From Caballeronia cordobensis (GTDB lineage Bacteria > Pseudomonadota > Gammaproteobacteria > Burkholderiales > Burkholderiaceae): DNA of 64,000 nucleotides. Position 1 is the stretch's first letter. Every line of letters starts with the position of its first letter. This document shows, in pieces, positions 17,758 through 26,232 of the stretch. The translations under genes and the position numbers were made by a program. The stretch covers positions 248,001 through 312,000 of the forward strand of contig NZ_FCNY02000008.1 of NCBI RefSeq assembly GCF_001544575.2, in the 5' to 3' direction. Below the pieces are notes generated by a model. That model made no database searches. It saw only the letters and a program-made list of their open reading frames with translations, and had not been told where the DNA came from.

Positions 17758-18774
17758 TCATCGCGCGAATTCATCGAGGCTGAATCCGTGCGCATAAGGC
17801 TGCGATTCATCGACATAGTGCTCGCCGCGGCCGGTAATCCACGCCTGTCCTTCGATGCTCGGCAGTACCGCATCGAGACCGCTTTCGAGTTTCGTCACTG
17901 CTTCCACCCGTCCGACGAACGAACTCAGGATCAGGCTCTGATGCGTAAAGGCCTGTCCCTCGCGCAGCAAACCTCTGGCATGGCGTTGAGCCACGCGCGC
18001 CGACGTGCCCGTGCCGCACGGCGAACGGTCGATGATCGACGCACCCGCGATAACCACCGCGCGGCCGTCTGCACCCGTTCCCTGAGGCGCGCCTGTCCAC
18101 ATGCAGTGCTTCACGCCGCGAATGGCCGGCTTGTCCGGGTGAACGACGTCGATCGTGCGATTGACGACGTCCTGCATTTGCCGCCCGTATTCGAGCAACT
18201 GGTCGGGCGTGAAGTGCTCGCAGCCGGGGAAATTCGGCTGGACTTCGACGATCGGATAGAAATTTCCGCCGTACGCGATGTCGAGCACGAGCTTGCCGAA
18301 GACAGGATGATTCACTTCCACGTCGCGGTGGAGCAGAAAACTCGGGACGTTGGTAAAGCGCACCATCTTGACCCGGTTGCCCTCGGTTTCATAGACGGCC
18401 GTCAATTGACCGGCAGGAACATCGACGACGATCTTGCCGGGCTGGCGCGGCTTCACCAGACCCGTTTCAATGGCGAACGTGATCGAACCGATCGACGCGT
18501 GTCCGCACATCGGCAGAAAGCCCGATGTTTCGATAAAGAGCAGGGCCATGTCCGCGTTCGCGGAGATCGGCGGATAAAGAATGGTTCCGGACATATTGCC
18601 GTGACCGCGCGGCTCCATCATGAGCGCGCGACGCAGCCAGTCGTATTCCGCGATGAACGCCTCGCGCACTTCCAGCATCGAAGCGCGTTTCACCGACGGC
18701 GCGCCGCCGATGACCATCCGCACGGGCATACCGCCGGTATGACCTTCGATACATTCGAATCGATATTGGGTCAT
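17758..18774 (-). CDS. Proline racemase family enzyme, Cys/Cys type (likely 4-hydroxyproline 2-epimerase)
   Basis: 338 aa from the ATG at 18774 (AGGA upstream; a longer upstream start adds 22 unsupported residues). Both catalytic cysteines are present: Cys90 (MCGHASI) and Cys253 (DRSPCGTG). Cys/Cys members are proline racemases or 4-hydroxyproline 2-epimerases; the catabolic setting favours the latter. It is the last gene of a minus-strand operon with glycerate kinase, enolase-like and OCD-family genes, 94 bp after the OCD gene. Confidence 0.87.
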   Translation of the reverse strand: MTQYRFECIEGHTGGMPVRMVIGGAPSVKRASMLEVREAFIAEYDWLRRALMMEPRGHGNMSGTILYPPISANADMALLFIETSGFLPMCGHASIGSITFAIETGLVKPRQPGKIVVDVPAGQLTAVYETEGNRVKMVRFTNVPSFLLHRDVEVNHPVFGKLVLDIAYGGNFYPIVEVQPNFPGCEHFTPDQLLEYGRQMQDVVNRTIDVVHPDKPAIRGVKHCMWTGAPQGTGADGRAVVIAGASIIDRSPCGTGTSARVAQRHARGLLREGQAFTHQSLILSSFVGRVEAVTKLESGLDAVLPSIEGQAWITGRGEHYVDESQPYAHGFSLDEFAR

Positions 18775-18868
18775 GCAAGTTTCCTGGACTGATGTGTTGG
18801 ATCTCTCGATGAAAAAGCAACGAACCACCGGCGCCCGCAAGGGACGCAGTGGTTCGACCGGATAAAGC

Positions 18869-19990
18869 TCAGGCTTGACTGGGCTTGTCCCAGAGATTCA
18901 GCGACTGGCCAATCCCTTTCTGCACGGCATTCCTGTACAGATCATAGCCCCAGCTGATATCGAATACCGCCATGCCGCACGCGATGAAGATGACGCGCTC
19001 CTTGCTGCTCTCGCGGCCGGGTTTCACGCCGTTCACGACATCGCCCAGACCCGTCGAGTCGGCGAGCGAAGGCAGCTTGCCCGCGTCGATCAGACGATAG
19101 AACGGACCGCCGATGACGCCGTTGTAGTACGCCTCCTTGTTGCCGGACGCGATCGCGTCTTCGACATAGGCCTCCTGCAGCGCGGTGTGATCGAAGACGA
19201 TCCTGCAATTCGTGAGGAACGACTCGTCCGTGTTGAACGGGCCGGACACGAGAATGGCGGCGCCTTCCTTGATCCACTCGTCCTTGAAGTGCAGCGGCTT
19301 GAGCCGGGACGCGGCGATGGTGATGACATCGGCATCGCGGAAACCCTGTTCGGCGACATCGACGCCGATAGCGCTGATGCGATACGTCGCCTCGACCCAG
19401 CTCGCGAACTCGTTCGCCTTGTCGAGGAAAACATCGAAGCAGACCACTTTTTCGATGCCTTCGAGCTGCGTCATGATCGCGGTGAAACAGGCCTTGTTGA
19501 TCGGGCCGCAACCGATCACCGAAGCCGTCTTCGCATCCCTGTTCGCCAGATACTTCGCCGCCACGCCCGGCACGGCGCCCGTGCGCGCCGCGCTCAACAG
19601 GTTCGCCGACATGAGCGCGAGCGGCGCGCCCGTGTCCTTGTCGTTGATCATCATGGTGAGGATCGAGCGCGGCAAGCCCTTTTGCGCATTTGCATGATTC
19701 GAGCCGTACCACTTGTTGCCGCATACGTCGAAACGCCCGCCGAGATAACCCGGCATGGCGGCGAAACGGCGATCCGGTCCGGCCACCGGCATGTTGGGGA
19801 ACTTGGTCTCCTTCGGAAACACGATGTTCATGCCGTGATTGTTGTGATTGGCGCCGCCCATCAGATAGTCGCCTTTGCCGAGCAGGCTGAAGGTTTCTTC
19901 GCAGACGGTCACGCAGCGCGCGGCATCGTTCACGCCGGCTTCGATCATGTCGGGTTCCGACAGATACAGAAAATCGATCTTGGGGTACAT
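18869..19990 (-). CDS. Ornithine cyclodeaminase/mu-crystallin family protein
   Basis: 373 aa, somewhat longer than the usual 310-350. NAD(P) site [13 protein letters not shown] at about residue 157, preceded by the family segment [24 protein letters not shown]. Members either cyclise ornithine to proline or reduce cyclic imines such as pyrroline-2-carboxylate. Next to proline-racemase-family enzymes, a ketimine or pyrroline-carboxylate reductase is the better guess. RBS AAGAGG. It follows the enolase-like gene by 26 bp. Confidence 0.83.
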   Translation of the reverse strand: MYPKIDFLYLSEPDMIEAGVNDAARCVTVCEETFSLLGKGDYLMGGANHNNHGMNIVFPKETKFPNMPVAGPDRRFAAMPGYLGGRFDVCGNKWYGSNHANAQKGLPRSILTMMINDKDTGAPLALMSANLLSAARTGAVPGVAAKYLANRDAKTASVIGCGPINKACFTAIMTQLEGIEKVVCFDVFLDKANEFASWVEATYRISAIGVDVAEQGFRDADVITIAASRLKPLHFKDEWIKEGAAILVSGPFNTDESFLTNCRIVFDHTALQEAYVEDAIASGNKEAYYNGVIGGPFYRLIDAGKLPSLADSTGLGDVVNGVKPGRESSKERVIFIACGMAVFDISWGYDLYRNAVQKGIGQSLNLWDKPSQA

Positions 19991-20016
19991 GGATTTACCT
20001 CTTGGAAATGGTTGGA

Positions 20017-21291
20017 TCAGAAGCGCAGAAGCGGCGCGATGTCATACAGACGGCATGCGGAACTCCGCGCATTGGCGCGCATGAGGAAGTTCAGCTTTTC
20101 GATGCGTTCGCCCGAACGCGGCGCACCGTTTTTCTGGAAGGGCACTTCGAGGCCGACGGAGAAATCCATCACGACATCGTCGACGACGCCGCCCGAGCGG
20201 CCCGACGGCACGGCGATCAACCCGTGCTCGTGCGCGAACCGGTACGCATCCATCGCTTCGGTGATCGTGCCGACCTGATTGGGCTTGAGCACGAAGCCGT
20301 CCACCGCGCGCGTGTCATGCGCGCGGCGCAGCAGTTCGAGGCTCGTCACCGTGAGATCGTCGCCGAGCACGATCGTGCGCTGGAGTTCGCGCACGGCCTT
20401 GCTATAGCCGTTCCAGTCGTTTTCATCGAGCAGGTCTTCGATGAACACCAGATTGAAGCGCTCGGTCAGATACTTCGCGTAGGCAATCAGCTCGTCCGAC
20501 GAAACATGCTCGCCCTTGAGGAGATAACGGCCGGTTTGTTTGTCGTACATCTCGCTCGATGCACAATCCAGCGCGAACGCGATACGGTCGGTGTAACCGC
20601 ATTCGTCGATGGCTTTCTGCATCAGCGTCAGGATCATTTCCGGGTCTTCGGAGGGCGCGGCATAGCCGTACGAGCTCGCCACTTGCGGCTTGTGTCCGAG
20701 ATACGCCGTCAGCACGTCCGCGAGTTTCTGAAACACCGCCACCGCCATTTCGATCGCGAAGTCGATGCTCTCGGTGCCGTAAGGCACGATGAGAAACTCG
20801 TTGAACGCTTGCGTGAAGCCTTCGTAGCGTCCGCCGTTGATCACATTGAAGCAGGGCACCGGCACCGTCCAGATGTCGCGGCCGGCGATGTGCTCGTAGA
20901 GCGGAATGGCGCGCGCGTCGGCGGCGGCGCGAAACGCGGCGATGGAAACCGAGTAGATCGTATTGCCGCCCAGACGGTGTTTGTCCGGCGTGCCGTCGAG
21001 CGCGATCATCTTCTCGTCGATGGCCCGCTGATCGAACACGTTCATGCCGATCAGTTCCGGACCGATGATCTTCACCGCGTTCTCCACGGCCTTGTGGACG
21101 CTGAGTCCCTTATACGTCGACGGATCGCCGTCGCGCAGCACGAACGACTCGTGCATGCCGACCGACGTGCCCGTTGGCGCCGCGCCGCGCCCGAGTGCGC
21201 CGCTTTCGGTGCGGATCTCGACCTCGACGGCGGGACGGCATTTGCAGTCGATGATCTGCTGCGCGCGAACGGAGAGGATCTTGTCTTCCAT
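20017..21291 (-). CDS. Enolase superfamily protein, divergent paralogue of phosphopyruvate hydratase
   Basis: 424 aa, enolase length, with recognisable enolase landmarks in order (GRGAAPTGTSVG, LGGNTIYSVSIA, FNVINGG, LDCASSEMYD, FIEDLLDE, LGDDLTVTS, LKPNQVGT). Metal ligands Asp242, Glu285 and Asp311 and the base Lys336 are kept. The general acid/base Glu of GDEGGFAP is lost (here SSYGYAAP, about 206-213), the His of INGGSH is Tyr156, and the His of SHRSGE is Gly364. So it should bind Mg but is unlikely to be a normal enolase. Its start overlaps the kinase stop in TGATG, so the two are translationally coupled. Confidence 0.85.
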   Translation of the reverse strand: MEDKILSVRAQQIIDCKCRPAVEVEIRTESGALGRGAAPTGTSVGMHESFVLRDGDPSTYKGLSVHKAVENAVKIIGPELIGMNVFDQRAIDEKMIALDGTPDKHRLGGNTIYSVSIAAFRAAADARAIPLYEHIAGRDIWTVPVPCFNVINGGRYEGFTQAFNEFLIVPYGTESIDFAIEMAVAVFQKLADVLTAYLGHKPQVASSYGYAAPSEDPEMILTLMQKAIDECGYTDRIAFALDCASSEMYDKQTGRYLLKGEHVSSDELIAYAKYLTERFNLVFIEDLLDENDWNGYSKAVRELQRTIVLGDDLTVTSLELLRRAHDTRAVDGFVLKPNQVGTITEAMDAYRFAHEHGLIAVPSGRSGGVVDDVVMDFSVGLEVPFQKNGAPRSGERIEKLNFLMRANARSSACRLYDIAPLLRF

Positions 21292-22700
21292 CACTTGCTC
21301 TCCTTCAGTGCCGGGACGTAGAGGATGTTCAGGTCGCACAGGTTGGTGCCGGTGTTGCCCGTGAACACGGCCGAGCCGATGGACGAAAGCGCTTCGTAGC
21401 AGCTGTGCTCGCGCAACGCCTGAAAGAGACTCACGCCCTTGTTCGCGGCCGCTTTGAAGCTGGTGGAATCCGTGATGCCGCCCGCGACCTTCGCGGTGCC
21501 GTCCGTGCCTTCGCTGTCGATCGAAAGCAGGCACGCGCCCTTGGCTTTCTCGGCGGTGATCGCGAAACCCACGGTCATTTCCTGACCCGGTCCGCCGTGG
21601 CCTTTGATGACGCTGTTATCGCCGATATGCGTCGTCACTTCGCCCGAACTCAGCAGCACGCAAGGCGGCTTGATGGGATTGCCGTAGGTCTGGATCTCGC
21701 GCGCCATCGACGCGAAGAATGTCCCCGCGTCGCGGCTTTCGCCTTCGAGGAACGAGGTGACGATCATCGCGGGAAGGCCCATGTCCTCGCAGATTTCCTT
21801 CGCGTAGATGCAGGAATCCGGCAGCGTGTTGAGCAGAAAGTAAGTGTTCTCGGGGAACGCCTTGGGCGTCTCGCCTTCGGGGCCGGCGTTCATCAGATAA
21901 TCGACGACGCTCTTCGGCAGACGGTCCGCGACGTTGCGATTGACGATGGTCGCGCGCGCATCGTCGAGCGTCGTCATGTCCGGGCCGATGGGCGTGCTCT
22001 TGTACGCCGCGTACGGCACGGCGATGTCGCCTGTCGCGGGCGAGCCCACCGCATCGCTGATGCCGAAACCGATCAGTTCCGCGCCGACAGCCTGAATGCG
22101 TTTCGCCAGCATGCCGCCGTTGAGCGCGGAGATATGCCGGCGCACGGCGTTGATTTCGTAGATGCCCGCGCTGGACTTGAGCAGCACGTCGGTGGTATCG
22201 ATCTCGTCCTGCAGCGTAATGCCGTCGATCGGACACGACATGAGCGCGGAACTTCCACCGCTGATCACCGCGATGAAGAGATCGTCCGGCCCGGCCTGAT
22301 CCACGAGGTCGATGATCTTCTTCGACGCACGGTGCCCTTCCTCGTTCGGCAGAGGATGACCGCCGACGAACACTTCCGTCCTGTTGAAGCGGTCCGATTC
22401 TTCGTGAATCTTCACGATGGCGATGCCGTATGTCAGGCGATCGCCGAGCACGTGATCGACGGCCATCGCCATGTGATTGCAGGCCTTGCCCGCGCCGACC
22501 AGATACACGTTGCGCTTCTTCGACAGGTCCCACGAACGCGTGCCGATATGCAGCGTGTCGCCGTCGAGTCGCATGATGCTTTGAATGCGCCGATAGCTGT
22601 CGAGACGTTCGAGCGTGCGGTCGGCGATATCGAGGACGATGCGCCGGGACTCGACATCGCCATGAGAAAGAATCTCTGTGGAATTACGTATCTTCTTCAT
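21291..22700 (-). CDS. Glycerate 2-kinase, MOFRL family
   Basis: 469 aa. Segments VYLVGAGKACNHMAMAVD, GGHPLPNEEG, FIAVISGGSSALMSCPIDGI and the MOFRL-domain stretch CVLLSSGEVT...GGPGQEM...LLSIDSEGTDGT define the DUF4147/MOFRL type, which makes 2-phosphoglycerate from D-glycerate and ATP. First gene of the minus-strand operon; divergent from the MocR regulator. The leader lacks a strong Shine-Dalgarno. The enolase-like partner suggests its product, or an analogue, is processed further. Confidence 0.9.
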   Translation of the reverse strand: MKKIRNSTEILSHGDVESRRIVLDIADRTLERLDSYRRIQSIMRLDGDTLHIGTRSWDLSKKRNVYLVGAGKACNHMAMAVDHVLGDRLTYGIAIVKIHEESDRFNRTEVFVGGHPLPNEEGHRASKKIIDLVDQAGPDDLFIAVISGGSSALMSCPIDGITLQDEIDTTDVLLKSSAGIYEINAVRRHISALNGGMLAKRIQAVGAELIGFGISDAVGSPATGDIAVPYAAYKSTPIGPDMTTLDDARATIVNRNVADRLPKSVVDYLMNAGPEGETPKAFPENTYFLLNTLPDSCIYAKEICEDMGLPAMIVTSFLEGESRDAGTFFASMAREIQTYGNPIKPPCVLLSSGEVTTHIGDNSVIKGHGGPGQEMTVGFAITAEKAKGACLLSIDSEGTDGTAKVAGGITDSTSFKAAANKGVSLFQALREHSCYEALSSIGSAVFTGNTGTNLCDLNILYVPALKESK

Positions 22701-22752
22701 ACGAGGGCAGGTGTTGGGTGGCCTTGACGTAGGTGCAATTTAGGCAATCACC

Positions 22753-22800
22753 CTGCACAGATACATGTACACTTGGCCAAGCTCGCGGATCGCTGTACAG
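22753..22800. promoter_or_regulatory. TGTACA-type repeats in the glycerate kinase / MocR divergent region
   Basis: Three related elements: CTGCACAG (22753-22760), TGTACA (22766-22771) and CTGTACAG (22793-22800). The last is repeated exactly at 24277-24284, before the TIM-barrel gene. MocR regulators usually bind repeated sites in divergent promoters, so these are candidate operators for the adjacent regulator. Confidence 0.45.
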
Positions 22801-22842
22801 GCTCCGCAACCTACACACACAGGCCTGGTTTCGAGTCCTCGT

Positions 22843-24246
22843 ATGAAGCCCGTTCTTTCGCTGGATCCCGGTTCCGAGACGTCGCTCACCATGCAGATCG
22901 TGGCGGGCATCGTCGTCGAGGTCGAAGAGAAGCGCTGGCGGCCCGGCGCGCGCGTGCCGAGCATTCGCGCGTTCGCGGTCGCGCATGGCGTGTCCACCTT
23001 CACCGTGGTGGAGGCGTATGACCGGCTCGTCGCGCAAGGCGTGCTGGTGGCGCGGCGCGGCTCGGGATTCTACGTCTCGGAGCGGCGCCTGGGCGCGCCT
23101 CAGAAGGGCGCGGAAAAGCTCGACGAGAAAGTCACGAACGGATGGCTCGTGCGCAATTTTCTCGGCGCGAGCGAAGGCGCCATTCACGCGGGCGCGGGCT
23201 GGCTTCCCGAAACCTGGTTCGATAGCGAAGGCATCGCGCGTTCGCTCAGGCAACTCGCCGCGCACCCCGAGCATTTGCTGGGCTATGGGCCTGCGCGCGG
23301 CTTCGACCGGCTGCGCGAACAGATCGTGCGGCAACTCGCGGAATACGAAATCGAAACCGATGCCGGCGGCGTCATGACCACGCTGGGCGCGAATCAGGCG
23401 CTCGATCTCGTGATTCGCCAGTTCACGCAGCCCGGCGATATCGTCATGGTGGACGAGCCTTGCTATAGCGATCTTCTGGTCGCGCTGCGCATGCGCGATG
23501 TCGAAACCATCGGCATTCCGATGAAGCCCACCGGCCCTGATGTCGCCGCGCTGGAAACCGCGCTCGAAACGCATCGCCCGAAGCTCTACTTCACGAACAG
23601 CAGGCTGCACAATCCGACCGGAGCCAGCTACAGTTCCGCGGCGGCCTACAAGGTGCTGAAGATCGCCGAGCGCCACGGCTGCCTGATCGTCGAGGACGAT
23701 GTCTCGGCCGATCTCGTGCAAGGCGCGCACTTCACGCTCGCGTCGATGGATCAGTTGAAGAACGTGATCTATGTCGGCAGCTTTTCGAAGACCATCGGTG
23801 CGGGCTTGCGCGTGGGTTTCGTCGTCGCCGATCACGACGTGGTCGAAGGCCTGCTCTATCAGAAGCTCGTGTCGGGCATGTCGACGCCGACGGTGACCGA
23901 GCGCCTCGTCAGCGCGATCCTGTCGGAAGGGCATTACCGGAAGCAGACCGAGCAATTGCGCGATCGCCTCGGGGCCGCGCAGGAGAAGACGTGCCGCAGG
24001 CTCGAAGCGAGCGGCTTCGAAGTGTTCTGTGAGCCGCGCTCCGGCATGTTTCTCTGGGCGAGGCCGAGCGGCATCGACGCGGATTCGTCCCGGCTCGCGG
24101 AACTCGCGCTGCAGGAAAAGATTCTGCTGGCGCCCGGGCACCTGTTCTTCGCGGGCCGCATGAAGACGGGCTGGCTCAGGTTCAACGTCGCGCATTGCAA
24201 CTTCGACCGCCTGTACAACTTTCTCGCGGATGCCGTAGGCCGCTGA
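22843..24246 (+). CDS. MocR/PdxR-type regulator (GntR HTH fused to aminotransferase fold)
   Basis: 467 aa, normal for the family. Winged HTH at about residues 35-80 (VPSIRAFAVAHGVSTFTVVEAYDRLVAQ), then a fold-type I aminotransferase domain with the PLP Lys in VGSFSKTIGAGLRVGF and the FTNSRLHNPTGASY region. These proteins sense PLP or amino-acid adducts and often control metabolism of amines and amino acids. Divergent from the glycerate kinase operon and upstream of the TIM-barrel gene; both promoters carry CTGTACAG. Confidence 0.92.
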   Translation: MKPVLSLDPGSETSLTMQIVAGIVVEVEEKRWRPGARVPSIRAFAVAHGVSTFTVVEAYDRLVAQGVLVARRGSGFYVSERRLGAPQKGAEKLDEKVTNGWLVRNFLGASEGAIHAGAGWLPETWFDSEGIARSLRQLAAHPEHLLGYGPARGFDRLREQIVRQLAEYEIETDAGGVMTTLGANQALDLVIRQFTQPGDIVMVDEPCYSDLLVALRMRDVETIGIPMKPTGPDVAALETALETHRPKLYFTNSRLHNPTGASYSSAAAYKVLKIAERHGCLIVEDDVSADLVQGAHFTLASMDQLKNVIYVGSFSKTIGAGLRVGFVVADHDVVEGLLYQKLVSGMSTPTVTERLVSAILSEGHYRKQTEQLRDRLGAAQEKTCRRLEASGFEVFCEPRSGMFLWARPSGIDADSSRLAELALQEKILLAPGHLFFAGRMKTGWLRFNVAHCNFDRLYNFLADAVGR

Positions 24247-24276
24247 GCGTCTTTCCAAGTGTGTAGTTCCCGCCGC

Positions 24277-24284
24277 CTGTACAG
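24277..24284. promoter_or_regulatory. CTGTACAG element before the TIM-barrel gene
   Basis: Exact copy of the palindrome at 22793-22800, followed in each case by a G-rich purine stretch. Possible MocR site controlling the gene at 24364. Confidence 0.4.
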
Positions 24285-24363
24285 GTATCGCGGTGTGTGC
24301 ATGTCGCGCGCGATTTCAGCGAGCGAGCATGTGCCGATGCGGAAACACACGGAGAGAGAACGG

Positions 24364-25206
24364 ATGAGCCACGACCTTTCGCGCTTCGCGATCAATCAGA
24401 TCACGACGCCCAAATGGACCATGCCTGAAGCACTCGAAGGCTACAGGCGGCAGGGAATCAGCGGCATTGCGGTCTGGCGGCAGTTTCTGGAGGACTACGG
24501 CGTCGCGCAAACGCGCAAGCATCTCAGGCAACTGGAGATGTGGGTGCCATCGCTGTGCACGAGCGAATGGCTCAATGTCAGCGTAGACCAGAGCATGACG
24601 GCGGCGATCGACACGAATCGCCGTTTGCTCGATGCCGCCGCGGAAATCGGCGCAGCCTGCCTCATGATGGTGGTAGGCGGCATGCCGCCCGACAGCAAGG
24701 ACATTGCGGGCCAGCGCGCCCGCGTGCGCGACGCGCTTTTCACGCTGCTGCCGCATGCGCGCGAAGTCGGCGTCAAACTTGGCCTCGAGCCTTTGCATCC
24801 GATGTACGCCGGCGACCGCAGCGTGCTGAATTCGATCAAGGTCGCCAACGATCTGTGCGACGAGCTCGGCGAAGGCGCGGGTCTCGTTCCCGACGTGTAC
24901 CACTGCTGGTGGGACCCGGCCTTCGAGACGGAGCTTCGCCGCGCGGGCCCGGAGCGCATCATCACCTTCCACTATTGCGACTGGCTCGTGCCGACGCGGA
25001 ACCTGCGCGACCGCGGCATGGTCGGCGACGGCGTCATCGATATTCCGCGCATCAAGGGATGGCTCGACGATATCGGCTATGCCGGGCCTTTCGAGCTGGA
25101 AATCTTCTCCGAGCTGGACTGGTGGGAACGGCCGCCGGAGGAGACGGTTCGCGTGGCGATCGAGCGATGCGGGCCACATGTCGGCGCGGCTACTTCGAAT
25201 TCGTGA
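24364..25206 (+). CDS. Xylose isomerase-like TIM-barrel protein
   Basis: 280 aa from the ATG at 24364 (GGAGAGAG upstream). AP-endonuclease-2/sugar isomerase fold; metal-site residues are seen in VKLGLEPLHP (Glu), VPDVYHCWWDP (Asp, His), ITFHYCDW and FELEIFSE (Glu). Relatives include hydroxypyruvate isomerase and inositol-dehydratase enzymes. Hydroxypyruvate isomerase would fit with the glycerate kinase across the MocR gene, but the sequence does not prove it. Confidence 0.8.
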   Translation: MSHDLSRFAINQITTPKWTMPEALEGYRRQGISGIAVWRQFLEDYGVAQTRKHLRQLEMWVPSLCTSEWLNVSVDQSMTAAIDTNRRLLDAAAEIGAACLMMVVGGMPPDSKDIAGQRARVRDALFTLLPHAREVGVKLGLEPLHPMYAGDRSVLNSIKVANDLCDELGEGAGLVPDVYHCWWDPAFETELRRAGPERIITFHYCDWLVPTRNLRDRGMVGDGVIDIPRIKGWLDDIGYAGPFELEIFSELDWWERPPEETVRVAIERCGPHVGAATSNS

Positions 25207-25273
25207 CAAGTCGATTGAGCGCCTGAGTTCGCCTCTCACAAAGGTTGACATGCCCGCATTTCGCCTTTTATTA

Positions 25274-25295
25274 TTGTACGCAACGTTGCATACAA
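25274..25295. promoter_or_regulatory. 22-bp palindromic operator before the DHDPS-family gene
   Basis: Arms TTGTA and TACAA flank a GCAACGTTGC core, with one C/A mismatch pair in an otherwise perfect 22-bp dyad. It lies 37 bp before the start codon. The TTGT...ACAA ends fit an FCD GntR regulator, most simply the one at the end of this unit (27774). Confidence 0.65.
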
Positions 25296-25331
25296 CGTGA
25301 TACTCAAGTATGAATTCACTGGAGGAAACTC

Positions 25332-26210
25332 ATGCAAATGAAAGGCATCCTGCCCGCATTGGTCACACCGTTTGACGCGTCAGGCGCGGTCGATCACGAC
25401 ACGCTGGCGGACATTCTCGAATTTCAGTTGAAGGCGGGAGTCAGTGGCTTCGTGCCGCTCGGATCGACGGGCGAGTACTACGCGCTGACGCACGACGAGC
25501 GGCGCGCGATCCTGAAGACCGTGCGCGAAGTCGTGGGTGACCGCGGTGAACTGATCGGCGGGGCAAACGGTTCCTGCACGCGCGAAGTCATCGAACAAGT
25601 CCGGCTCGTGCGTGATGCGGGTTACAGGAACGTGTTGATCGCGCCGCCTTACTATGCGTTGCCGTCGCAGGAAGAATTGATCGGCCATTACGAGGCGATC
25701 CTGGATGCCGTGCCGGATGTCGACATCGTCCTGTACAACTACCCGGTGCGAACCAACGTCGAAGTCGGCTTCGGCGTGCTCGACGCCTTCAAGGACAATC
25801 CGCGCGTGATCGGCATCAAGGAAAGCAGCGGCAATCTCCTGCGCGCGATCGAAATCGGCGAGAAGTACAAGGGTAGCTATCAGCTCTCGTGCGGCTCGGA
25901 CGATCAGGCGCTCGACTTCTTTCTGTGGGGCGCAACGAGCTGGATCTGCGGACCGGCGAACTGCTTCGCGAGCCACGTCGTCGACTTCTACACGAAGTTC
26001 TCGGCTGGCGACATTCGCGGCGCGCAGGACGTCATGCGCAAGCTGTTTCCCGTCATGGCGACGATGGAAGCGGGCAAGTTCGTGCAAAAGGTCAAGTACG
26101 GCTGCGAGTTGGCGGGCTTCAAGGTGGGCAATGCGCGTCTGCCACTCAAGCCGCTGACCGACGCGGAAAAGGCCGAATTTCGCACGGTGTACGAAGCATC
26201 GCAGGCATGA
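25332..26210 (+). CDS. DHDPS/NAL family lyase (candidate pyrroline-4-hydroxy-2-carboxylate deaminase)
   Basis: 292 aa, typical length. Schiff-base Lys163 in GIKESSG, catalytic Tyr135 in LYNYP, and the GSTGE loop at 44-48. Class I aldolase-type (beta/alpha)8 barrel. In hydroxyproline catabolism a member of this family deaminates pyrroline-4-hydroxy-2-carboxylate to 2-oxoglutarate semialdehyde, which an aldehyde dehydrogenase then oxidises; the next gene is such a dehydrogenase. Other sugar-acid or 4-hydroxy-dipicolinate activities remain possible. RBS GGAGG. Confidence 0.85.
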   Translation: MQMKGILPALVTPFDASGAVDHDTLADILEFQLKAGVSGFVPLGSTGEYYALTHDERRAILKTVREVVGDRGELIGGANGSCTREVIEQVRLVRDAGYRNVLIAPPYYALPSQEELIGHYEAILDAVPDVDIVLYNYPVRTNVEVGFGVLDAFKDNPRVIGIKESSGNLLRAIEIGEKYKGSYQLSCGSDDQALDFFLWGATSWICGPANCFASHVVDFYTKFSAGDIRGAQDVMRKLFPVMATMEAGKFVQKVKYGCELAGFKVGNARLPLKPLTDAEKAEFRTVYEASQA

Positions 26211-26232
26211 AATCGCGCAAACAAGGGTGTTC

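Noticed and set aside
20017..21291. Calling this gene a canonical housekeeping enolase
   Set aside because: The general acid/base Glu and both active-site histidines are replaced, so only the superfamily call is safe.
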